Of a DNA stretch of 64,000 bases, positions 11,301 to 23,300 are shown in pieces. The notes below the pieces were generated by a model. It made no database searches and was not told the origin of the DNA. It worked only from the letters and a program-made list of their open reading frames with translations. The position numbers and the translations under genes are program-made. This DNA is from Cryptomeria japonica (taxonomy: Eukaryota; Streptophyta; Pinopsida; Cupressales; Cupressaceae). The number at the start of each line of letters is the position of its first letter. Position 1 is the stretch's first letter. The DNA lies in contig NC_081410.1 in the NCBI RefSeq assembly GCF_030272615.1, positions 121,088,640 to 121,152,639 on the forward strand, in the 5' to 3' direction.

Positions 11301-14300
11301 CTTCCTCTGGAGTCATCTTCTTAATGACCTTTGTGGGAGACCGGTTTAAAAGGTAGACTGCAGTGAAGACCGCTTCCACCCAAAAGTGTTTTGGAACATT
11401 TCTATGCTCCAACATAGACTGAGCCATCTCAGTGACTGTATGATTCCTGCGCTCAACAACACCGTTTTGTCGAGGGGTTTAAGGTGTGGTAAGCTGACGC
11501 TTAATGCCATGTGATGCACAAAAGTTGGTGAACTTTGTAGAACGAAATTTCCCTCCATTGTCGGACTGAAGAGTGACTATTTGACAGCTAGACTCTTTTT
11601 CCACTAAGGCCTTGAACTTCTGAAACATTGTGAACACCTTTGATTTCTGAATAAGAAAATACACCCACATGCGTCTGTTGAAATCATCAACAAAGAATAG
11701 AAAATACTTGCATCCAGTGATTGATGGAGTGTTCATGGGTTCTGTTGTGACGTATTCACACATCGCCCCATTGCAAATGGGGACCCCTACCTTTTTGCTT
11801 TCTAGGGTTAGTTTAGTTTGCTTGGTTGCTTGGTCTTGGCTATTAGTCTTTGCATTGAAGAGTCGCTAGGGGGCTCATTAGGATAGCAGGCTCTGCTTGA
11901 GTCAGGTGGATCTCCTCAAGAGGTCAGTTCAATTGAGTGATTAGGGGTTATTTAGATCATTCCTAGGGTATTTTTTTGTGTACTATCCGATCGCACTTCA
12001 AGTTGCTAAATCAAACCTTGGTTGAATGCGTAATGTCCTCCTAGTTCCCATCCCTTATATCAAGGACAAAGCGAATTTGCCTTGAGAAGTCGGGAATGTC
12101 ATCCTGATCCTCAAATGTCCTCAAATTTGGCTAAGTTTGGAATGTCATCTTGATCCTGAAATTTGGCTGTCTGGAAAATTGAAGAATCCTCCAAAAACTA
12201 GATTTTGCATTATAACTTCTGGAGGTTCGAAACCACTCTCATACATCCTGACAATATATATGGAATATAACTTAAATTAAATGTCACTTATACTTAAATG
12301 TTATATTCCATATATGAATCCTGACGGAGAGACTAACATGTCAAATTTCGCTCCTAACCCTTCCAAAGGGTCTAGAGCAAATTTCCTTATATCTCTCTTC
12401 TTGGTCATAATTTGCCTCATATATCTTATCCCTATGGTGTGATTGAGAGAGTATTGATGTGTGAAACGAAGAAATGTGATGGAAAGTGAAGGATTTAAGC
12501 ATAATTGCAAATTTCGCTCCTGACCCTTTCGAAGGGTCCAGAGCGAAATTCCCCAAAAGGCCTATTTCTTCACTAAGGACATCAAATAGTGGACATGCAT
12601 GGCAAGGAAAGGATTCAAAAAGACGAGTCTAAAGCAAGATGAATGAAAATGAGGAGGAATTGAGCTTGAAAGAGCAATTTTGCTCCTGACCCTTCTAAAG
12701 GGTCCATAGCGAATTTCCCCAAAAACATGGATTTTCCTCACAATTTTAAAGCAAATTGCCTTCAAGGTATTTTCCTAAGATGGTTTGAAGCTAAACAAGC
12801 AAGCTAGGAGAAAGCTTTCTCAAGGACAAGCCCTATTTTGCAAATTTTGCTCCTGACCCTTCCAAAGGGTCCAGAGCGAAATTTTTTCAAGATCTTGACC
12901 CTTCCAAAGGGTCCAGAGTGAAATCCTTGGGATAGCCTAAATCCTTGCCAAAATGTTGAAATGGACACCACTTTAAGAGCAAGTTAGCTTAAATATGATA
13001 AGATAAAGGGGAATGGGCAAGTTCAAGGCAAGTTGGATGTGGATTGAGCCTAAAAATGTCAATTTCGCTCCCGACCCTTCCAAAAGGTTTAGAGCGAAAA
13101 TCCTAGGACTCCCCAATTTTGCCTGATGCACTAAAAGAACCTTATTTTAAGCTAAATTGATGGCAAGTTGACTTGATGGTGGTAGGAGGTTTGACAAGTT
13201 AAATACAAAGCAAAGAAAGGAGAAAAGAAGTGTGAATTGAGCTTCTTAAGGAAGAATTTCGCTCTTGACCCTTCCAAAGGGTCCAGAGCGAAATTTCTTA
13301 AAACCTCTATTTTGCTCTATGTTTGAAACCAAGATTTTTTGTTCCTATGGCATGGTTGGGAAGGGATTAATGTGTTCTTGCCTCGAGAAGAGATTTGAGG
13401 CAAGGAGATGATGAAATTTGAGCTAAAATACCAATTTCGTTCCTGACCCTTCCAAAGGGTCTAGAGCGAATTTCCTTATAGGTCCTGTCCTTGGCCAAGG
13501 TCCAAAGCGATATCCTTCTTTTTGGTCTTTTTGGGGGTCAAATCAATGATGTCTTCAGGAGAAAGGGATTCAAAGGTCAAGTGAAGTTCAAGGCTAAAGG
13601 AATGTGTGAATTAAGCCTAAAATGCAAAATTTCGCTCCTGACCCCTCCAAAGGGTCCAAAGCGAAATTCCTAGGAGGTCTAATATTTTGCCTAGGTCCTT
13701 GAGCAAAACCTATTCCTAGGCAATTTTGGAGGCGAATGACTTGATCTTGGTAAGGCAATGTTGAAAACGAGGTCTAATTGAGCAACTTTGTCAAATTTCG
13801 CTCCTGACCCTTCCAAAGGGTCCTGAGCGAATTTTATTATAGGGCTTGTCCCTGGAGAGGGTCCAAAGCGAATTTCACTATAGGGCCTGTCCTTGGAGAA
13901 GATCTTGAGCGAATTTCAGTCTAATGCCTTCTTGTTGATGATTTAAGGTAAGAAATGCTATTGTAGAATGGATATATTATGTATACTTAATCATCTTTTG
14001 TTTGTTTTGCAGATCAACAAAATCAAGTTCGAGGGAGACCAGGCCAGGACAAGGGCGACGTCTTCAAGTTTCATCATTATCGAGGACACTTCAAAGGCAT
14101 GGAGGAGGACTCAAAGTGCTTCTAAAGCATTGGAAGACTTCAAGTGTTCGAGGAGTTGCAAGCTATCCTCAAGACCTCATTCTACCACATGAAGAAACCA
14201 CAAGATGTTAAGAAGAAAGATCTTATAAACATTTCAAGGCGAGGTGAGCTACTAGAGAAAGAAAACTTGACAATGAGGAGGCTTCATCAAACACATGGGA

Positions 14301-17300
14301 GTCAAGGAGGTACATCATTCATCGCATGAAAGACAGAGGAGGATCAACCAAGGCACAAACACAAGACAAGGTGGCATCCTAGTCACTATTCTTCCAGTCA
14401 GATAGGTCCACCTCAACATGTCTAGATTCAATGTACCTGACTCACCAGTGATGGCACAAACTTCGAGGCACCTACCCATGACATCTATTGGTCCACACTC
14501 ATGGAATGCAATTTTCTCATTGGCTAAAGGAGTTTGTTGTAACAAACCCTAATTAGGGTTTCCATCTTATAACCCTAGCCATTATTGTAAGTCAATCAGA
14601 GCCGTTGAATTGTAAAGAGCTCTCTATATAAAGCTCTGGCTCTTCATTTGTAAGGGTTAATAGTTAAGAGTTAGCTAATAATAGTTAGAGAATAGTTAAT
14701 AGTTGGTTAATAGAGGTTAATAGCTAGGAGTTAGTAGCTAGAGTAGTGAATAGAATGGATCAGGAGGAGAAGGCAAGAAATTGTTGCCTAAATTGTAAAT
14801 GAACTCCATTTTCATTGAAGTTATGGTGAAATGTCGTTTCTTTGCAATATGCATGGTCTCTTGTTGAATCTTCATTTTAGATGGTAAATAATTAGATTGA
14901 ATGAAGGAAGTTATTGAATGCACTCACGTGGAATCCGCCTAGTCCAAACCACTAGCCTCTTGCTGATTGTAAGTGCGCCTTGCATGGTCAACTGGCATAG
15001 AATGAGCTTAATCTCAAGTCGTTACGCGTCTATTGTTCATGCATTAACTTGAATGGTGATCAGTGTATGATGGTGTACGATTTTGACATATTCGAAGCAT
15101 CCCTTAGAAGATCGCACTTAGCTGGTGTTGAATTGTTCAGTTTGATGGTGAAACCTAGCCCAATAGGACTCCACCTAGTCGTTCATCTATATCCTTGCAT
15201 TCTAAGTCCTAGAATAGATTCTTTAAACCCTATGCTTTGTCCATTTCTTTATCTTCCAGCTAGTAGATAGGATTCAAGTTCCAGGAGATTAAATGCTCAG
15301 GCAGTCGAATGTAAGTCCCCTTTTGATTCCAGCATAATCACATCATACCACAAGAAATATCCACACGTAGAGACCCTACATATAAGAACCTTGGAGTCTT
15401 CTCGAATGATCCTTAGGCGAAATCTTCAGCGTTCGGGGAAACTTTGTTCAAGAGAGGATTAGATACCTTGGTATTTTATTTTGTGTTCACATGTGCATAA
15501 AAAATACATCAACAGGACCATAGATATCTGCATGAACGAGCTGCAAGACCTTGGATGCTCTCCAAGCGTCTCCATTTGAAAACGAAGTCCTATGCTGCTT
15601 TCTAGCTTGACACGCTTCGCAAACTCCATGATTCTGAGTTTGAATCTTTGGTAGTCCTACAACTAGATCCTCTCGAACCAATTGAGAGAGATAGTGGACA
15701 TTCAAATGCTCACATCGCTGATGCTAAAGAGTGTTGATGGAAGTACTCCTAGCTGCCATGGCGAGCTCCTGAGAACTACTAGAATCAACAAGGCTATCAA
15801 GACCATGATCCTCAATGCCAACAACTGCTGTACTACGAGTCTCCCTTTCAACAATGTTGCACTTGTGCAACCCGAAGGCGACATCCAGCTGTGGTGAGTG
15901 CTGCATAATCTGACTGACTGATATTAGATTGAGCTTCATACCAGGTACATGAAGATCCTTAAAGAGATCCCAAATCTCTTTAGCTGTTTTACTTGAAGGC
16001 ACCTGAGTGAGTTGATCATCTGTGATTGAGAGTTTGATAAGCATGATAACCTCTCGATTCTTCACATCATGTTTGTCTTGATCATCACTTGATGTTGTAG
16101 GATGAGATTCCTTGCCCAAAACAATCTGATTAAGGCAACGATACTAAAAATGGTAAGCATGTGCTGTTTCCAGGTGTTGTAGTTGCGGTTGTTGAACTTT
16201 TGACTGTACATGATGTTGGTCAAAGATGCTATCATGGAAACCGAGGTTGAACGAGGTCAATCGAGTGAAAGCAAGAGACAGAAGAATCTGATTAAAAAAT
16301 CAGAATAGAAGCAGCTGCAAAAAAAATTAAAACCCTGGAGCAGAATTCAAGGCACAAATTTCGAGGTTTGGGAGAAACCCAGAAATTGAAATTTTCTTCA
16401 AATTTAAACCTGAAAATAATTAGAAAAAAATAAATAATTTGCACAAAATAAATACCTCTGATTTTGTTTTAAAAAAGGATTGTTTTCTTATATAAAAAAA
16501 TCTTAAAAGTAAACCCTAGAGCAGCAAGGCAGGAAAAACCCAGAAAACCCTGTGTCGGATTTCGGGTTTCACAGATAGGGTTGCAGAGAAAATCAAATGA
16601 TTTTTGACAAAAAATTGGGGGAAAAAAATGAAGCCGAAACCTTGAAAATCGCGGAAAATGCGAAAATAAATTCGTGCAGTCTTAGGCTAATTCGAAAACC
16701 CTAGCCACTGCCGGTAGAACAGAAAACGATTTTAGAAATAATCGACGTCGAGAGAAATCAGAGAATCGCGCTATCGGGAAAAATTAGAGAAAATCACACT
16801 GCAAAATTGTAGAGGAAACCGTGAAAATTGCGTCTTAGAGGGCGTAGTGAAGAAAAAAAATCATGGGCAAAAGAATCCGCAAAAAACATAGTAAATCGCA
16901 CCAAAAAGCACCGAGGGTTTGCAGAAGATGCAGACTAAAAACGCAAGAGAAAAAATCACAGAACACCTGCATAAACAAAACCACGAACCCTGCGATTTTT
17001 TAAAGGAATAAACCTTCGAAGAAAAAAATCCAGAAAAGAATGCCCTAGCATGCCCAGAAAAAAAAGATAAAAAAAATCTCTTAAATTTTTTTCCAAAAAT
17101 GTTAATAAAAAATATCTTTCAAATTTTTTTAATTTTCATGCTCTGATACCATGAAAAATAATTGGATAGATTAATTGAACGATATACAAACGTATATATA
17201 GAGTTTACAAGACTGTTCTATAAAAAAGAACAAATCGTCAAAGTGAATGACTAAAAAGTTAAATGCTAAATAAAGCTTAAAAGCAAATTAAATAAAAGCT

Positions 17301-20300
17301 AACTATGCGTCTTTAATAAAGAAGCAATAGTTAACACTTAACGAGCTAAAAACTAAAAAGCTAAATGACCATTAAACAAGGAACTAAATATAGGTGACAA
17401 AATATAATTAAATATTCTTAATAGATTCTGGTACAATTCATATCTGGAAATTTTTTATTTTCTTGCTGACTTGCCATCATCAAGAAATACCAATATTATC
17501 AGCTGTCCTTATATATTCTTCTGTCTTTGAAAACTTATAGAATGTTATCTACTTTAATCGGCAATTTCATTGCCTTTTATCTGTATCAGGACAGAATCTT
17601 CCGAAACATGTTCTTTGCCAAAAACTATGCTTCACTATCATCAACACAATCAATAGTCGTTTGAAGACTTTTAGTTTGGCAGCAACACCTCCTGTCTCTG
17701 TCATAGGGCAGGGTCTTCCCAAACATGTCCTTAGCATAAAATCGTCTTCACTAGAATCAACATGTTCTAAACTTTTTGAGACCTGTGGTTTGGTAATGGC
17801 ACCTAAATACCAGAAAGGTTTTCTCTTTCAATGCCGCATTTGGAAAATTTCATATATATCTGAACCCCAAGCACACAATTATGATAATTTCTACTCAAAT
17901 TATAAATAAACAATTTATATTTATTGCTTCTGGCTGAAATTGATTCAGAATTTCAGATAATATGTCTGATTCTTTATTATATATTATATTTAGAATTCTG
18001 CTCAGAGAATTCAAACTTATATTCAGCACCAGCTAATAAGTTAACTTTATATCTGCAGTGAATTACAATTGCAGCAAATTAAGTTAATTGGAATGTCTTC
18101 GAAAGGTCTCCAAAACCGTACATTAGTTATTGACAGCAATTCTAAGTGTCAAACACATGAAACTTCCATGCAATCTCTGGGCGAGATTGTCCCCTGATCT
18201 GAACTAGGGGTGCCTTCTAAATGCTATAAAGGAGTATGTCAGATAATAAAAGATGTATTTTTTCAGTCTTTGTTCTTCCTTCTCCTTGCTTGGTCTTCCT
18301 TATATACCTTTTCCCTTTAATGAACATAACTTTTCTCATGCCCCTTGACCTTTATTAAAACTTAGTTAATCATTAATTTTAATTTTAGTTTACTATTAAA
18401 CTATCCTTCTTAAAAGAAATTGCAGAGACTTTTAGGAGGGGTCATTATAGTTTGCCCTGCCCAAGATTGCCTGTCTTCAAGCAATTACAAGTTAGGATGC
18501 TCCCTGAAGTTACCAGGATCCCAAATCAACGTTGGGGATATGTGATTCCTAAACATTGATCCTCCTTGTGATGTGATTAGCTTCTGTTGTGACACTTTGA
18601 TATAGTTAAGAATGGGAAACCTGAAGAGTAGTTGTTACTATACTTGCCTCAGCTATTTTTTAATGGTATAATGTTGATACCATCCTTTGAAGCATGAGGA
18701 CAATTTATTGTGCAATATTCTTCTGGCTTGTGTACTTGTATTTCTGTCATGCCCCTGCCATGATGAAGATATTAATGGCCTAGAAAAACGTCTTATCTTT
18801 AAGACTTCACAATTTTCTGAAAAGAGGTGATCGGACTGCATGGTAATGATTAGAGATAATTTCTTAAGGAACAATGACTAATAGAAACAACAGCGATTCA
18901 ACAACAATCAAATATTACAAATAGCGATAATTTGACCAGCGGTGGAAGAGGCATTAAGAGGTTTGATTAAGAATGGTAATGATTGGTTATGAAAAGATAT
19001 CACCAAAGATCAGTTATGAAGAGGCATGTTCCTTTCTGAAAGGGCAGCAACTTCCCAAGAGATGTCTATCTTCATGGATCCATTGAGGTATATATTGAGG
19101 AAGACTCAAATGGACAAGGCATCAAAGCAATCGGTATTGATACAGATTCAGACACCTGCAGCAATTAATAAGAGAGAACAAGAGCCCGATTTAAAAACGT
19201 CTTATCTTTAAGACTTCACAATTTTCTGAAAAGAGGTGATCGGACTGCATGGTAATGATTAGAGATAATTTTTCAAGGAACAATGACTAATAGAAACAAC
19301 AGCGATTCAACAACAATCAAATATTACAAATAGCGATAATTTGACCAGCGGTGGAAGAGGCATTAAGAGGTTTGATTAAGAATGGTAATGATTGGTTATG
19401 AAAAGATATCACCAAAGATCAGTTATGAAGAGGCATGTTCCTTTCTGAAAGGGCAGCAACTTCCCAAGAGATGTCTATCTTCATGGATCCATTGAGGTAT
19501 ATATTGAGGAAGACTCAAATGGACAAGGCATCAAAGCAATCGGTATTGATACAGATTCAGACACCTGCAGCAATTAATAAGAGAAAACAAGAATCCAAAT
19601 CGGGCAAGGATTTTTGTAAGAAGCAACTACAAACCAAGATCGGATCTGTCATAGATCAGATCCAGATTTCTCATACCAACAGTTAATATCATTAATAACT
19701 ATCATTGTGGGCAAATTCTAGGGTAAATCAAGAAGGGGAGATTAATTTCCCAATAACAACAAAACCAAGAGTTGGAAATTGGCAAGGTCTGTAATTTAAG
19801 AAGGTTTTCTCTCATCCTAAGAAAGAACAAACGAAAGGACATCTTGCAATAGCATAGTTTGAAACCAAATGAAGGAAGCAGCAATCCAAAGATCAATTTT
19901 GTTTTTGGCATCAATTGCATTTGGAAAGAATTGATTGGGTTGGCCTAATCTTCACATAGTTTCCTGGATATCTCTTTGAATCAAAGTGCGAAAGTGAGCT
20001 TTCCATATGTTAGTTGAGGATTAAAGGCATGACACACATCTATGACCTTAATGCAATTGTTCTTTTCTGAAATGATTTTGTATCTTTTTGGTCCACTTTT
20101 GAGGTTCTTACATTCTACCAATCTGGTTGAAGAGTTTTCAGAGATATCTTAGAATCCTTTTCTCATTTCATTGGATAACTCAGGATCCATTGGGTGGCTA
20201 TCATAAAAATCAATATTTGTTCTAATAGTCTTATTTGTTGTATTCCTCATGGTCACCATGAGTTTCAGATAGGGTTACCCGAAGACACATATTCGGACCC

Positions 20301-23300
20301 CTGGGATGGGTCCCTGGGACCAGGATGCGTCTCCCGTCCCAGAGACGTTTCCGGCTTCGGTGAGGTGTGCAGGGTTTGGGTGAATGATGTCTTGACATCC
20401 TGCAAAGTCTCTGGCAGAATAATGATGTCTCCACCCAAAAAATAGGTCAAACGGTAGACAAAACGCAAAAACTTGGGCTCCAAAAGCGACAACAAAAAAT
20501 GCAGCCTCTAAAACTGGCGCAACAAAAAATGTGGGCTCCAAACACGATGCGACCAGAGAATTGGAGATTCATCCACAAATGCCATGCAGCCAGACATTCA
20601 CTCACAGAGCCGAGGTATTTATTTCAATGCCTATATTTGCAGAGTTTCGTCTCTTTAAGCAATGCGACTCTGTAATTTTTTTCCATCTGAGTGACGAGCA
20701 TACAAACTATCCAACAAACCCCAGTAATAGATGTATATACAAGCTGATCAAAGCAATTGCCTATAACAAAACCCCAGAATGGTGCACTGATACCAGCTAT
20801 TTCTTTAAACTCGTTCTCCATAGAATGGATCATGTAACTATGAAAGTCTTATTTTAATGGACAGACTTTGACATCAACAGAACATGACATGAACAGTATG
20901 CTACACGTGAAGGAAAAACAAATCCAACCAATATTGAGTATGAACAGATTTACATCAACAGAACATGACATGAACAGTATGCTACACTTGAAGGAAAAAC
21001 AAATCCAACCAGTATTGAGTATGAACATACTGACATCAACCGAACATTACATCTTTCCAGCCAATAAATTGTATTGTTTGACCATTAGTATGTATTGCCT
21101 TTGGAAGCCATTTCAAAATAAGCTGAAGTAGAATTTGGTTCCTGTTCGTTTATTACATCAAGCGAGTGATGTGACTTTTGAATCTGGTTTATTTTCATGA
21201 TCCTTGGTATTGACTTTTGTTCTTCTCTACAAATGAAAGTGGGACGTAGAAGTCTATCATTAGATCCAACAAATGTTTATTGTGTGCTATTGATCTGATT
21301 TCTAGAAGCATTTATATTATTTTGCTTCATGCGGAGCATTTGTATCAATCTTCTTTTCAAACTTATTTTAAAGAACTATCCCTTAAGAAATTTTCCTACC
21401 TCTATCTTATTCATGTATTTTTCCATTGATATGGAATGGTTTTCTTTTGGATTATAGGGTTGACTTCTCTTTTAGAAGTTGGCTGTAATGTCCCCTTTTT
21501 GGATTGCCCTAAATCTTGCCCTAAAATCACAAGTTCTATTAAAATAAGACATGTAATATAGATAGAGTTATAATTAAAATGTTTTAAGCAAGATAAATCC
21601 TGGTTTAGGTCCTGCAATCATGCTAGACAATATCAGAAATATAATTCATAAGACCAATCATTTCTACAAGGGTTAGGAATTAAACACACACACACACACA
21701 CTATATATATATATATAATTCTCTTTATTCATTTAGACAAATCATGTAACATCAATAGTGCCTTTTTAGAGTTCAACCATAATAGGGTTTAATGAGGGGA
21801 GCATGATAGGTTGCCCAAAGCATTCCTCACACTAAGCCCAGGGGCAGATACAACACCCCATTGGCCCACATGTGGTAGGCACGTCGGCCATTCAACATGG
21901 GGTGGCCTACCCAGTGGGGAAGCTTGTCTCTGCTTTCCCAATTTGTGTCACCTTATTCACCCGCCTACGATTGTGACTGCTCCAACAATCAACCATCATA
22001 GAGGTTGGAGAGGAATCCGCAATAGGGCGCCTGAAAACGCTTCTATCTAAGCCCAAGGGCAGAATGCAATATCTCCTTGGCCCATATGTGGCAGGCACAT
22101 CAGCCATCCATCATGGGGTGGCCTACTTAGAAGGGGAGGGGATCTCGAATCTGCTCTCGCTCCTTATATTTCCTTCTTTTCTCTACATGATTGCTTGTTG
22201 GGGAACAAGTAATCTAATGACTAAGTAATAGCATTTCATATTATGGCCTATACAAAATATAAGAACTTACGTATTCAATATATTATGATATTGCATACTA
22301 AAGCACTTATAGAATACAAGTTATTGCAGAATTCTTTATGAATGCTGAGTGCAGATTAGATATTGTTTTCTGATCTTCTTTTTCCCGATTCAATTCCTTT
22401 TTCCTGATTCAATTCTATTTAGAAGACTTCGGCTTTCCTTCCATCCTCTTTCTCCAAATGAAGTCCTTCCTTATATAGCTCTCAAAGAAGGGCGTAGAGG
22501 ACTCTACCTTTGCATAAGAGTATCTTTTCCACAAAAGAGGTGTCCTTCCCAAAATAACCACTGGCACTTCACTAATTGTTTCTTAACCAAGGTTAATATC
22601 ACACATGTATGTGCTTTATCCTATTGTATGGTGATCGCTTCAGGAATTCCCAGTACTGAAGTGTATGCACAACATGAACAACCAAAGTTCCCTGATTCAA
22701 TATGCAAGTTTGTGCTCAGAGAAAACTGCAAACTCAGGAGTGAAGACCAGCGTTAAAGATTGGAGGAGCCACCCAAGAACACACCCACAACAAGAGCAGT
22801 CCACACTATATTGGGAATGGGCATCCTAACTCAGAGGTACTGCCACAAAAGAATCCCCTCCCCACAATTTAGAGAAATAGCACCAATACTAAAAATGTTC
22901 CATGGACCCAAATAAGTCTGGCGATTTGCATAAGAGAAGTTGCTCACAACCAAAAGCTCACAAATACCCAAGCTTACACCACGAAGGACGAATAGATCAT
23001 GCCAAGTAGAATGAACCTATGATTCATGCCAATATATTATGCCTGCCAGGAACAAGAGAGGATTGACACTGAGGATGAAGCTTCACATATACAAATAGTA
23101 GCACAAATATGCTCACACCTTCTCATTCCCAATGAATTGGTTCAGAATAAGAAGCCCAAGCTAGCCAAAGCTCCCGTTAGTGGATGATGGATTGTCCCTT
23201 AAAGAGACTTTTAACTTCGATACGAGTTGCACCCTGCTATTGTCAATGAAGAGTTCAATGCCATAGAAAGATTCAGTCCTATGCTTAGGGTAGTTACTAT

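Larger units (their letters stand above)
11743..15514 (+). mobile_element. Solo LTR, 3.8 kb, nested in the Copia integrase
   Basis: It starts TGTTGTGACG and ends CATCAACA, so the ends form a TGTTG...CAACA inverted pair. The split integrase motif (ADIYGP on one side, MNTPSI on the other) rejoins exactly across it. The flanking 5-mers are GGTTC (11738-11742) and GGACC (15515-15519). On the Copia strand both could derive from GGACC with one mutation each, an old target duplication. No PBS, PPT or coding region was found within, so I read it as one LTR left after LTR-LTR recombination. A TATA box at 14625 indicates + orientation. Superfamily is not determined; the length would suit a Ty3/gypsy element of a large-genome plant. 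Confidence 0.75.
9019..17423 (-). mobile_element. Copia-type LTR retrotransposon, interrupted and internally deleted
   Basis: LTRs of 271 and 272 bp (9019-9289 and 17152-17423) bound it. A primer binding site TGGTATCAGAGC lies on the - strand directly after the 5' LTR, and a polypurine tract (CCATTAAGGGAGGG) directly before the 3' LTR. Flanking bases GACTC (9014-9018) and GATTC (17424-17428) look like a target duplication with one change. Gene order on the - strand is gag piece, pre-integrase and integrase, RT, RNase H, which is Copia order. Without the nested solo LTR the element is about 4.6 kb. Part of gag, the zinc knuckle and protease are deleted. It is antisense to the host gene. Confidence 0.93.

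Noticed and set aside
12343-13918. Regularly spaced palindromic units that might suggest a CRISPR array
   Set aside because: Spacers are 120-150 bp and related to one another, there are no cas genes, and the setting is a plant LTR.
20531-20857. 108-codon + strand open frame
   Set aside because: No recognised domain, it lies inside a decayed LTR element, and it is not supported by any neighbouring motif.
21484-21520. TGTAATGTCCCC at 21486, similar to the LTR start at 23437
   Set aside because: It may be the start of another related LTR, but I could not find a matching end, partner LTR or target duplication, so I did not annotate an element.
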